Assembly: GCA_937928585.1 (NCBI GenBank)
Contig: CALEZK010000056.1
Span: forward strand, 1-5,887
Direction: 5' to 3'
Source of the DNA: an uncultured bacterium
GTDB taxonomy: Bacteria; Hydrogenedentota; Hydrogenedentia; Hydrogenedentales; SLHB01
Length of the DNA: 5,887 bases
Below the pieces are notes generated by a model. It saw only the letters and a list, made by a program, of their open reading frames with translations, was not told where the DNA came from and did not search any database. The position numbers and the translations under genes are program-made. Below are positions 1 through 5,887 of the stretch, piece by piece (position 1 is the stretch's first letter; every line of letters begins with the position of its first letter).

Positions 1-1
1 T

Positions 2-1126
2 GCGTGCGGCGTCGGCGAACTCGGCGTCGCGAAGCCGGTATTGATGGGCCTTCGCGGGCGAGACGCCGATTGCCCCCTCTTGCTTACGGTCTCTACGCGA
101 TCCGCCTGGGAGATGGCCAGTGGCATGGAACTGCCTGCAACCTTGGCGTGGTTTCCCGTCGATCAGCGGGGCGTCGTGCGCCGTTTCTTTGACCACGTAG
201 ATCCGTCCATGCTTGTGCTCATGGAAACGGAGATTTGGCCGAACGTGCTTCATGAGGCGCAGCGCCGCAACGTTCCGGCGATCGTGTTGAATGGCCGCAT
301 CAGTGACAAACACATGCAGCGGTATGCAAAGTTGCCGCGGTTTTTCAAGCAGGTCTTCGGGCGAATTACCGCAGCCGGTGTTCAACACAGCGTGTACGCG
401 GACCGATTCCAGCAGTTGGGGCTCGACGCAACCCGAGTCCGGATAACCGGGAACATCAAGTTCGACAACGTCATCACTGCAATCGACCGAGACATTCTGC
501 AATCACTCCGCGCGACATGCGGGTTGGAAACTGCATCACCCATCATCGTGTTTGGCAGCACGCGACCCGGCGACGAAGCACTCGCAGCCGAATGCTGGAA
601 TAACTGGCGGCAATCATTTCCGAGTGCCACATTGATCGTAGCGCCGCGACATGCCAACCGTCTGAGTGAAGCCATTGCGCCATTCGACGAACCGATCCTG
701 CTGCGCAGCCAGATCGTCGCGGGCAAAGCTTACGCAAACGAGCGCATTCTCGTCATCGACACACTCGGCGAATTAACCGCCTTCTACGCGCTTGCTACCG
801 TTGCGATAGTCGGTGGCAGTTTCTACCCCGGTGTCAACGGACACAATCCGCTTGAGCCCGCCGCGCTCGGCGTACCCACCGTATTTGGCCCGTACATGCG
901 CAACTTTCTCGATCCCGCGGAAGCGCTGCTTCAGGCCGACGCCGCGATTCAGGTGCATACACCCGGCGATCTGTGCGCCGCGGTGACGAGCTTGTTGAAC
1001 GACGCGCCCCGCCGCGCATCCCTCGCTAGCGCGGCTGCACGGGCGATCGAGGCGAACCAGGGGGCGCTGGCAAAGTCGTTGGACCTTCTGCAAGCGCACA
1101 TGTTGATCGGCAACCGCCATGCATAA
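2..1126 (+). CDS. waaA: Kdo transferase (3-deoxy-D-manno-octulosonic acid transferase), 5'-truncated by window edge
   Basis: WaaA/KdtA is a GT-B glycosyltransferase at the inner face of the cytoplasmic membrane. It moves Kdo from CMP-Kdo onto the lipid A precursor, starting the LPS core. The reading frame is open from base 2 to the TAA at 1124-1126, giving 374 visible residues against roughly 420-430 for the family. The missing part is the N-terminal membrane anchor and first strand. Internal TTG/ATG codons at 41-46 are not the start, because family similarity continues upstream of them. Visible family motifs, numbered from the first visible residue, are: GVGEL (3-7), whose Glu matches the proposed catalytic base; LTVSTRSAWEM (28-38); METEIWPN (74-81); NGRIS (97-101); GNIKFD (150-155); GSTRPGDE (185-192); APRH (214-217); and the C-terminal donor-site block GHNPLEPAALG (280-290). 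The usual S-x-GE is GVGE here, but the Glu is kept. An ABC importer gene follows 12 bp downstream, suggesting co-transcription. The identification is secure. Confidence 0.95.
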   Translation, partial: ACGVGELGVAKPVLMGLRGRDADCPLLLTVSTRSAWEMASGMELPATLAWFPVDQRGVVRRFFDHVDPSMLVLMETEIWPNVLHEAQRRNVPAIVLNGRISDKHMQRYAKLPRFFKQVFGRITAAGVQHSVYADRFQQLGLDATRVRITGNIKFDNVITAIDRDILQSLRATCGLETASPIIVFGSTRPGDEALAAECWNNWRQSFPSATLIVAPRHANRLSEAIAPFDEPILLRSQIVAGKAYANERILVIDTLGELTAFYALATVAIVGGSFYPGVNGHNPLEPAALGVPTVFGPYMRNFLDPAEALLQADAAIQVHTPGDLCAAVTSLLNDAPRRASLASAAARAIEANQGALAKSLDLLQAHMLIGNRHA

Positions 1127-1138
1127 CACCATTACCGC

Positions 1139-2173
1139 ATGCATCCCGCACTGACACTTGGCATTGCGATCGTAGCCGTCGCGCTTCTGCTTGCCACTCG
1201 CGCTTCGGCGCGACGCGCACTCGATGCCACACTCGAATGGTGCGACGTTCAATTGGCACGGTTCGAGCGACGCCCCATCATCATCGCCGGAATGCTGCTG
1301 GCAGTCCCGGTAACGCTCGTGACCGTGTTTTCCTTCTTTCCCCTGCTCTACGCGGTCTACATCAGCCTCTTCGATACGCGGCGCGGCACCTACATCGCGC
1401 TCGGAAACTATCACCGCGCACTGGCCGACCCCGAGTTCTGGCGCAGCGTAAAGGTGACGCTTTACTACGCCATAGGCGCCGTTCCGCTCACCATCGTGCT
1501 CAGCTTTGTGGTGGCGTGGCTTCTGTTCCGCATAACGCGCTTTCGCAGCCTGTTTAGAACCGTCTACTTCCTGCCCTACGTAACTTCCGCTGTCGCCGCC
1601 GCGACCGTCTGGCGCGTTCTCCTGCGCCCTCAGAGCGGCTTTGTGAACGTGATGCTGGTCAGCGTGGGTCTCGAACCGCAAAAATGGCTCATAGAGCCGC
1701 GCAGCGTGTTCCACTTAATCACGGGCGGCGCGATCCCCGCGGACGTCGGCCCAAGCCTTGCGTTGTGCTGCATCATCGCCTTCGACATCTGGCACTCGAG
1801 CGGGTTCATGATCGTCGTGTTCCTCGCCGGTCTCTCCGCGATTCCCCGCCAACTCGAAGAAACGGCGCGGCTGGATGGCGCGAGCACCTTCGGCGTCGTG
1901 CGCTACGTCACGATTCCGCTCCTGTCACCGACGATTTTTTTTCTCGTCATTGTCAGCGCGATCAAGTCGTTCCAGGCATTCAACAGTTTCTACGCGCTGG
2001 TGAACGCGCGCGGGGAAGACACACAAAACCTCATCGTGTATATCTACGCCCAGTTTTATGAGAACCAGCACATCGGCTACGGCGCATCAATCGCCGTGAT
2101 CATGTGCGTGGCAATCGTCCTGCTCACCATCGCGCAATGGCGGATCGCGGGCCGGCAGGTCTACTACGAATGA
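1139..2173 (+). CDS. Carbohydrate ABC transporter permease, MalF/UgpA type
   Basis: This is one of two inner-membrane permease subunits of a binding-protein-dependent sugar importer (344 aa). The diagnostic element is the cytoplasmic EAA loop, EETARLDGAST at residues 240-250 followed by VTIPLL at 257-262, which docks on the ATPase. Hydrophobic segments lie near 5-20, 47-78, 103-130, 137-162, 206-232, 262-285 and 314-334. The family core begins around residue 45 (RPIIIAGML). The first 45 residues form an extra membrane helix plus a polar linker that many family members lack. The loop from WLIEP (183) to DIW (216-218) is about 20 residues longer than in typical MalF-type proteins. The ATG at 1139 has no clear Shine-Dalgarno; the next ATG falls inside a membrane helix and is unlikely. 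The stop overlaps the next permease start (ATGA). The substrate cannot be told from sequence alone. Confidence 0.92.
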   Translation: MHPALTLGIAIVAVALLLATRASARRALDATLEWCDVQLARFERRPIIIAGMLLAVPVTLVTVFSFFPLLYAVYISLFDTRRGTYIALGNYHRALADPEFWRSVKVTLYYAIGAVPLTIVLSFVVAWLLFRITRFRSLFRTVYFLPYVTSAVAAATVWRVLLRPQSGFVNVMLVSVGLEPQKWLIEPRSVFHLITGGAIPADVGPSLALCCIIAFDIWHSSGFMIVVFLAGLSAIPRQLEETARLDGASTFGVVRYVTIPLLSPTIFFLVIVSAIKSFQAFNSFYALVNARGEDTQNLIVYIYAQFYENQHIGYGASIAVIMCVAIVLLTIAQWRIAGRQVYYE

Positions 2174-2982
2174 TGCTGCGCGCGCTTACATACGCGATCT
2201 TGTCGTTCGGCAGCATCATCACCATATTTCCCTTCGTGTGGATGCTCAGCACCTCGCTGAAATCCGCGCGCGAAGCAACCGCGCCTGCCCTCACGCTCAT
2301 TCCCGATGCCTGGCGGTGGCGCAACTTCGCGGACGCCTTTCAGGCAGCGCCTTTTGCCACCTACTTCTACAATACCTTCATCGTCGCGGGCACCGTCATG
2401 GCCGCAGTAGTTGTTACTTCGCTTCTCGCAGGCTACGCGCTGTCTCGGCTTCAGTTTCGGGGGCGCGGCGTTGTCTTCGCGTTTCTTCTCGCGACCATGA
2501 TGGTTCCCTTCGAGGTCACGCTCATTCCGAACTTTCTTCTCATTCGCGATCTCGGTTGGTACAACACGTACGCGGCGCTTATCGTGCCCTGGTGCGCGAA
2601 CGCGTTCTCCATTTTCCTCGTGCGCCAGGCTTTTCTTACCCTGCCCATGGACTTCTTCGAGGCCGCGCGCGTCGACGGCTGCGGTCACCTGAGGTTTCTC
2701 ACCTGGATAGCCGCTCCGCTCATTCGCCCCACGATGGTGACGATTGCACTGTTCGCCTTCCTCGGCAGCTACAACTCGCTGCTCTGGCCGATCATCGTCA
2801 CGAACGATGAGAACATGCGTCTCATTCAGTATGGATTGACGGTGTTCTGGAGCGAAGCCGGCGTGCAACTAAACCTGCTCATGTGCGCGTCAACGATTGT
2901 CATCGTTCCAACCGTCGCGCTATACTTTGCCGCACAGCGAAACTTTCTCGAAAGCTCGCTCAACGCGGGCATTAAAGGATGA
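2170..2982 (+). CDS. Carbohydrate ABC transporter permease, MalG/UgpE type
   Basis: This is the second permease subunit (270 aa), expected to pair with the preceding MalF-type protein in the inner membrane. The start is set at the ATG at 2170, which overlaps the TGA of permease 1 as ATGA. An in-frame GTG at 2104 would add 22 polar residues inside the upstream gene and is rejected. A second ATG follows directly at 2173. The N-terminus (MMLRALTYAILSFGSIITIFPFVWML) is a first membrane helix running into the family SLK motif (29-31). TLIPDAWRWRNFADAF (42-57) is the usual periplasmic stretch. The EAA loop reads FFEAARVDGCGHL (162-174) followed by IAAPLIRP (180-187). GSYNSLLWPIIV (199-210) is the conserved segment after it. 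Length and order match the family. Translational coupling to permease 1 is likely. Confidence 0.93.
   Translation: MMLRALTYAILSFGSIITIFPFVWMLSTSLKSAREATAPALTLIPDAWRWRNFADAFQAAPFATYFYNTFIVAGTVMAAVVVTSLLAGYALSRLQFRGRGVVFAFLLATMMVPFEVTLIPNFLLIRDLGWYNTYAALIVPWCANAFSIFLVRQAFLTLPMDFFEAARVDGCGHLRFLTWIAAPLIRPTMVTIALFAFLGSYNSLLWPIIVTNDENMRLIQYGLTVFWSEAGVQLNLLMCASTIVIVPTVALYFAAQRNFLESSLNAGIKG
2974..2979 (+). promoter_or_regulatory. Ribosome binding site of the solute-binding protein gene
   Basis: AAAGGA lies 8 nt before the ATG at 2988. The earlier in-frame ATG at 2979 overlaps this element and would have no spacing from it. The site therefore favours 2988 as the start, even though 2979 would make an ATGA overlap with the permease stop. 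Confidence 0.6.
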
Positions 2983-2987
2983 TCACA

Positions 2988-4307
2988 ATGCCCCGAATTC
3001 GCGCCTGCGGCGTATTCCTTGCCGCGATCATGGCGCTTCGCTGTTCTCCCGTCGATGCGCCCGCGGCGAACGGCGCGCAGCCCGCGCAGTTCCGGCCCAT
3101 TGATTCGACGGCGGCCGTCTGCTGGGACCGGAATACGCTGGAAACCGCGAAGCTGCTTGATGCTATCGCCGGCGAATACAACGAAACCAAGCCTGAGGAA
3201 CTGCCGATTAAACTTGAGTATCTCGGCAACTATGGCGATATCTTTCGCAAAGTTTCGCTCAGTATTCAGGCACGAGAACTGCCCGCTACCGCCGTCGGGT
3301 ACGAACCGATGACCTCTGAGTACGTCGTCGCAAATGCAGCGCTATCGCTCGACGACTACATCGACGATCCGACACTCGGCCTAACGCCGGAAGACAAACA
3401 GGATTTTTATCCGAGCGTGCTCGAAACCAATCGCTTCCCGCAGTTCGGCGGGAAGATGTACTCGTTCCCGTTCTGCAAGAGCGTGTTGATGATGTACGTG
3501 AACAAGAAGGTGCTGAGCGAAGCGGGCATAGCAAATCCGCCGACCACGTGGAACGAGTTTCTCGAACAATGCCGCACCATCAAGGCCAAGAGTGGCAAGA
3601 CCGCCTACGCCGTAAGCGTTGACTGCTCGACCGTTGAAGGCTTCATTTACAGCATGGGCGGCAACGTTGCGGAAGGCGCAGTGACCGCATTCGACCAACC
3701 CGCGGCCCTGGGTGTGTTCAAGCTGTACGAGACGCTCGTTAAGGAAGGGCTTGCTTATCAGGTCCAACCCGGCACCTATGACGATCGCGAAGATTTCGCG
3801 CATGATCGCGCTGCGTTCTTTTTCCGCCCAAGTTCGCATCGTCCCGATGCGGCGCAACTCATGGCCGCGCGCCCCGGTGATTGGATGATGACGCGCATTC
3901 CCCAGTCAGACGTAAGCAAACCAAGCACCGTGCTATACGGTCCGAATATTTGCATATTTCGCACGACGGACGCGCATCAGCGCGCGGCCTGGGGATTCAT
4001 AAAGCATTTCACCTCGCCCAAGGTTTCCGTGCGTTGGGCTTTGGCAACCGGTTATCTCCCGATTCGAAAGTCGGCGGCGTCCGACCCCGACATGCTTGCA
4101 TTCTGGGAGAAATGGCCGCAGGATCGCGAGGCCTTCGATTGCCTGGCCTTTGCCAAGTCGCAGCCCAACCTCGTCGGCTGGCAGGAAGTGCGCACCCTCG
4201 TCGAGCGCGCGCTATCAGCGGTGTTATCCGGGTTGAAAACTGCCGAGCAAGCTACCGCCGACCTGAAACGCGACGCCGATAAAGTCCTCGCAGCCCAACA
4301 AATATAG
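2988..4307 (+). CDS. Extracytoplasmic solute-binding protein of sugar ABC importer (UgpB-like)
   Basis: This protein captures the substrate outside the inner membrane and delivers it to the two permeases encoded just upstream. With the ATG at 2988 (set by AAAGGA 8 nt upstream) it has 439 aa; the ATG at 2979 would give 442. The N-terminus carries a short basic start, a hydrophobic core (about 8-17) and Cys19, then a Pro/Ala-rich linker to about 37. The lipobox reads A-L-R-C, with Arg where Gly/Ala/Ser is expected, so the lipoprotein call is doubtful. An A-P-A site (24-26) could be a signal peptidase I site instead. Family features include LEYLGNYGDIFRKVSLSIQA (77-96), P-x-T-A-V-G-Y-E (99-106), SLDDYI (120-125), YSFPFCKSVLMMYVNKKVLSEAG (158-180), TTWNEF (186-191), a Y-x-x-x-G-G-N segment (221-226), and TGYLPIRKSA (354-363), typical of family 1 (UgpB/MalE-type) binding proteins. 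The UgpB resemblance is by motif style; the ligand is unknown. Confidence 0.9.
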   Translation: MPRIRACGVFLAAIMALRCSPVDAPAANGAQPAQFRPIDSTAAVCWDRNTLETAKLLDAIAGEYNETKPEELPIKLEYLGNYGDIFRKVSLSIQARELPATAVGYEPMTSEYVVANAALSLDDYIDDPTLGLTPEDKQDFYPSVLETNRFPQFGGKMYSFPFCKSVLMMYVNKKVLSEAGIANPPTTWNEFLEQCRTIKAKSGKTAYAVSVDCSTVEGFIYSMGGNVAEGAVTAFDQPAALGVFKLYETLVKEGLAYQVQPGTYDDREDFAHDRAAFFFRPSSHRPDAAQLMAARPGDWMMTRIPQSDVSKPSTVLYGPNICIFRTTDAHQRAAWGFIKHFTSPKVSVRWALATGYLPIRKSAASDPDMLAFWEKWPQDREAFDCLAFAKSQPNLVGWQEVRTLVERALSAVLSGLKTAEQATADLKRDADKVLAAQQI

Positions 4308-4381
4308 CCCCGACTATCGACAAGATTGCCATCGGTCTAGGCTGCTTGGCTATGCGTTAGGCGCCGCGTCTCGATCATGAT
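4308..4381. other. Convergent intergenic gap, no clear terminator
   Basis: This 74-bp gap lies between the stops of the binding-protein gene (+) and the small charged-protein gene (-). It contains the palindrome GATCATGATC (4373-4382), which touches the minus-strand stop codon and is followed on the plus strand by TATTTTTCC. A loopless 10-bp palindrome is a weak terminator at best. No stronger stem with a T-run was seen on either strand. Confidence 0.4.
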
Positions 4382-4636
4382 CTATTTTTCCTGTATCGGA
4401 TGTCCCTGCGAATCATGATGCGACGCGAATTCATTCAAGGCATCTTCAATCTGTTCCCGGGCGTCGCGCTCCAGGAATTCAAAGTCGGATTTCCGGCGCA
4501 AAACCAAGCGCCGATCATGGTGGGGCCATGCGCCGTCCCCGCTTCGCGGCAATCGCCGCTCATCGCTCTTTCGTCGATCCTTCAGCCAATTGCCGTGTTC
4601 GTCTTCGTAATAGCCTGGACGGTGGTGCTCACTCAT
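4382..4636 (-). CDS. Small highly charged hypothetical protein (84 aa)
   Basis: I do not recognise this family. The ATG at 4636 is chosen because GGGGGG sits 6 nt upstream; a TTG one codon earlier (4639) is possible. The protein is hydrophilic throughout, with no signal peptide or membrane segment, so it is probably cytoplasmic. It opens with a His/Tyr-rich stretch (MSEHHRPGYYEDEHGNW, 1-17). Two Arg-rich blocks then share RRKSD: DRRKSDERR at 20-28 and DRRLVLRRKSD at 41-51. The C-terminal part (52-70) is acidic and probably helical (FEFLERDAREQIEDALNEF). Arg clusters of this kind resemble linkers next to PilZ or GGDEF domains, but no such domain is present. Its promoter-like element and ribosome binding site on the same strand support it as a gene, and the opposite-strand frame has neither. 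Function unknown. Confidence 0.68.
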   Translation of the reverse strand: MSEHHRPGYYEDEHGNWLKDRRKSDERRLPRSGDGAWPHHDRRLVLRRKSDFEFLERDAREQIEDALNEFASHHDSQGHPIQEK

Positions 4637-4642
4637 CAAATA

Positions 4643-4648
4643 CCCCCC
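4643..4648 (-). promoter_or_regulatory. G-rich ribosome binding site for the 84-aa gene
   Basis: GGGGGG read on the minus strand ends 6 nt before the ATG at 4636. It is a plausible though not canonical Shine-Dalgarno, and it favours ATG 4636 over the TTG at 4639. Confidence 0.45.
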
Positions 4649-4689
4649 GGATTCACGGCGTGTTGTGCGCCTGCCCTCGCGTCACGCGC

Positions 4690-4720
4690 AGTATAAGCGG
4701 GCTGGGGGGCCCAGCGTCAA
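4690..4720 (-). promoter_or_regulatory. Sigma-70-like promoter for the 84-aa gene
   Basis: On the minus strand, TTGACG (4720-4715) is followed after 19 bp by TATACT (4695-4690). With TTATAC as the -10 the spacer is 18 bp. Both boxes match consensus well and point at the small gene, giving a leader of roughly 45-50 nt. The spacer is longer than the 17-bp optimum and holds a perfect inverted repeat, consistent with regulated use. Prediction by eye only. Confidence 0.5.
4701..4715. repeat. Inverted repeat GCTGGG-GGG-CCCAGC
   Basis: Perfect 6-bp arms (4701-4706 and 4710-4715) surround 3 bases, in the spacer between the putative -35 and -10 boxes of the 84-aa gene. It could be a repressor operator, or a weak hairpin ending hydrolase transcription, whose stop is at 4737. 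On the minus strand no T-run follows it, so intrinsic termination is doubtful. Confidence 0.55.
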
Positions 4721-4736
4721 CCGAACTTTTGAACTT

Positions 4737-5486
4737 CTAGACGCCGCCTTCGGGCCCAATTATTGCCGACAGCCACAGCAGTATCTGGTCTGCGCTCATC
4801 GGATGTGCGTCGAGTATGTCAGTACCGTGCGCGGCCCCATCGTACTCTCGAATCTCGCAATGGCCCTGGGCCAGCGGCTTCAGCGCGCGGCAGGTCTCCG
4901 CTGAATACGCATCGTCCACGCCCGTAAGCAGGAGCACGGGCCTGCTGCTCATCGCGCGCATGGGCGCTTCCGAGCCGACTCCGCGATAGTCCAGCCCGGG
5001 CGACAGCATTACGACTGCCTGCATCTGCGCGTCTTCTACCGCGTACTGCAGGGCAAGATTGCCGCCGATGCTCGCACCGGCGATCGCTATGTTTTTCGGG
5101 TCTGCACCCGATTCGATAAGCGCCTGCTTCGCAGCGGCAATGTCTTGCGCGGTATTCAGCCAGTCAGGCGCGGTGAACGTGCGATGGGAAATCTTTTCGC
5201 CCTGTTTCAATGTGCTCTCGCCGTGTCCGCGCACGTCGATTGCAATGCACTGGTAGCCGTTCGCCTGCGCGGTCAGGGCAAACCGATTCCACGTGTCCCG
5301 GGAAGCGCCCAGCATCGGCACGAGAATCAGCCCTGGGGGATTCGGATTCGCTGCCGGATATACCGTCGCGTGAATCGTCACGCCATCGCCCGTAACAAAC
5401 GTGATCGCGCGCGAGGACATGTCCGGACCTCCGCCGGAACACCCCGCCGTGATCACTAACGCCAAAGCCAGCAGCCAGCGGTTCAT
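4737..5486 (-). CDS. Lipoprotein alpha/beta hydrolase
   Basis: This is a predicted membrane-anchored serine hydrolase of 249 aa, probably acting in the periplasm on an ester or similar substrate; the substrate is unknown. The N-terminus MNRWLLALALVITAGC is a lipoprotein signal with lipobox TAGC and acylated Cys16, then a Gly/Ser linker. The fold follows: LILVPMLGASRDTW (53-66) is the oxyanion-loop region, IDVRGHGES (83-91) a conserved strand-turn, GASIGG (137-142) the nucleophile elbow with Ser139, LLLTGVDDAYS (186-195-type strand end) the Asp191/192 acid, and His220 in DGAAHGTDIL. A catalytic triad is therefore present. The start at ATG 5486 is fixed by the signal peptide and by GGGAG (5491-5495) 4 nt upstream. 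A longer in-frame extension to 5765 is rejected because it runs through the SCP2 gene and its terminator. It lies 65 bp after the SCP2 gene on the same strand, but a strong terminator separates them. Confidence 0.92.
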   Translation of the reverse strand: MNRWLLALALVITAGCSGGGPDMSSRAITFVTGDGVTIHATVYPAANPNPPGLILVPMLGASRDTWNRFALTAQANGYQCIAIDVRGHGESTLKQGEKISHRTFTAPDWLNTAQDIAAAKQALIESGADPKNIAIAGASIGGNLALQYAVEDAQMQAVVMLSPGLDYRGVGSEAPMRAMSSRPVLLLTGVDDAYSAETCRALKPLAQGHCEIREYDGAAHGTDILDAHPMSADQILLWLSAIIGPEGGV

Positions 5487-5490
5487 AAGG

Positions 5491-5495
5491 CTCCC
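5491..5495 (-). promoter_or_regulatory. Ribosome binding site of the hydrolase gene
   Basis: GGGAG on the minus strand is 4 nt from the ATG at 5486. It abuts the T-tract of the SCP2 terminator, so any mRNA starting upstream must pass that terminator to include it. Confidence 0.55.
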
Positions 5496-5539
5496 AAAAT
5501 AAAAATGGGGACCACAGCGCGCGTGCGCCACGGTCCCCA
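5496..5539 (-). terminator. Intrinsic terminator after the SCP2 gene
   Basis: Read on the minus strand, arms TGGGGACC (5539-5532) and GGTCCCCA (5513-5506) pair perfectly over 8 bp. Inside, a 3x3 internal loop leads to an inner GCGC/GCGC stem (5528-5525 with 5520-5517) closed by 4 bases. TTTTTATTTT (5505-5496) follows directly. This is a textbook rho-independent terminator 12 bp past the SCP2 stop codon. On the plus strand no T-run follows, so it is one-directional. Confidence 0.9.
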
Positions 5540-5551
5540 ATTCGAAAACGA

Positions 5552-5881
5552 TTACTTCCCCAGCGCGAAGACGCTCTGCAATTTCATTGCAAGGCTCATG
5601 TCGCCTTTGATCTTCAATTTGCCCGTAAGGAATGCGGTCTGGCCGCTCAGCTTGCCCGAAACGATGTCGAGCCAATTCTGATCCGTCGCCGTCAATGTGA
5701 TGCTTGGGTTTTCTGCGGGGCCTGCATTGACGCTCGCCTGGCCGTCTGCCAGTTTGACGTGCCACACGCCGCCGCCGTCGCCGGTGATGTCGAACTGATA
5801 CGTGGCGTTCATGCCCGATATCTTTGTCGGATCAACCTTGCTGCCCAAGTCCGTGAAAAACGCTGCCACTGAATCTGCCAT
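5552..5881 (-). CDS. SCP2 sterol/lipid-carrier domain protein
   Basis: This is a single-domain SCP2-type protein of 109 aa. The fold forms a hydrophobic tunnel that binds sterols, fatty acyl chains or similar lipids; bacterial stand-alone members mostly have no defined role. Domain signs, in order, are the N-terminal helix (MADSVAAFFTDLGSKVD, 1-17), a beta strand with YQFDITGDGGGVWHVKLADG (28-47), PSITLTATDQNWLDIVSGKL (59-78), and the family C-terminal block GKLKIKGDMSLAMKL (87-101). No signal peptide is seen, so it is probably cytoplasmic. The ATG at 5881 is the natural start; only 6 upstream bases are in the window, so its ribosome binding site cannot be judged fully. The gene is complete and is followed by a strong terminator. 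The downstream hydrolase lies on the same strand, which may hint at shared lipid-related biology, but this is inference. Confidence 0.9.
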   Translation of the reverse strand: MADSVAAFFTDLGSKVDPTKISGMNATYQFDITGDGGGVWHVKLADGQASVNAGPAENPSITLTATDQNWLDIVSGKLSGQTAFLTGKLKIKGDMSLAMKLQSVFALGK

Positions 5882-5887
5882 GGTGAG

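Noticed and set aside
773..1714. Long minus-strand open frame (313 codons)
   Set aside because: It is antisense to waaA and permease 1, rich in Arg/His/Gly low-complexity composition typical of shadows in GC-rich genes, and spans two clear genes.
2104..2169. Upstream GTG start for the MalG-type permease
   Set aside because: It adds 22 polar residues inside permease 1; the ATGA overlap at 2170 gives a normal family N-terminus.
2164..2868. Minus-strand open frame (234 codons)
   Set aside because: It is antisense to a clear permease gene, with composition typical of a shadow of a hydrophobic protein gene.
4373..4389. GATCATGATC followed by TATTTTT as a terminator of the importer operon
   Set aside because: A loopless 10-bp palindrome cannot form a normal terminator hairpin; its stem would be too short.
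4374..4419. ATCATGAT twice, 38 bp apart (4374-4381 and 4412-4419)
   Set aside because: These are eight-base self-complementary words; the second encodes part of the His-His-Asp run of the 84-aa protein. Likely chance.
4400..4696. Plus-strand 98-residue frame with hydrophobic stretches
   Set aside because: It mirrors the minus-strand 84-aa gene, has no ribosome binding site or promoter, and the minus strand has both.
5487..5765. 93-residue N-terminal extension of the hydrolase frame
   Set aside because: It runs antiphase through the SCP2 gene and its terminator, has no family likeness, and the true start is marked by a lipoprotein signal peptide at 5486.

Overview
The window is GC-rich bacterial chromosome from a Gram-negative (diderm) organism. 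The main evidence is an LPS-core gene (Kdo transferase), together with two candidate lipoproteins and a periplasmic-type sugar importer. Gene layout and protein style would fit a free-living heterotroph of an uncultivated phylum (PVC or Hydrogenedentota-like). That placement is an impression, not something the sequence proves.

Left part, plus strand (2-4307): the 3' nine-tenths of waaA (Kdo transferase, running in from outside the window) is followed after 12 bp by a three-gene carbohydrate ABC importer. The order is MalF-type permease, MalG-type permease, extracytoplasmic solute-binding protein. Each of the two internal junctions is very tight: permease 1/permease 2 is an ATGA overlap, and permease 2/binding protein is 5 bp apart or an ATGA overlap depending on the start chosen. 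No ATPase gene lies in the window, so the importer must use an ATPase encoded elsewhere or beyond the right-hand context. No promoter was found inside this run, so it probably reads as one transcript entering from upstream.

Middle (4308-4736): the strands converge. A 74-bp gap with no convincing terminator separates the binding protein from a small, highly charged, unrecognised protein on the minus strand (84 aa). That protein has its own plausible sigma-70-like promoter, with a perfect inverted repeat in the spacer, and a G-rich ribosome binding site.

Right part, minus strand (4737-5881): an SCP2 sterol/lipid-carrier domain protein (109 aa) is followed by a strong intrinsic terminator, then by a lipoprotein alpha/beta hydrolase with a complete Ser-Asp-His set. 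The terminator sits directly against the hydrolase ribosome binding site, so hydrolase expression needs read-through or a promoter not seen here.

Nothing in the window looks like a mobile element, CRISPR array, RNA gene or a clearly new multi-gene system. The points most worth a second look are the terminator/hydrolase junction, the near-miss lipobox of the binding protein, and the small charged protein with its palindromic promoter.
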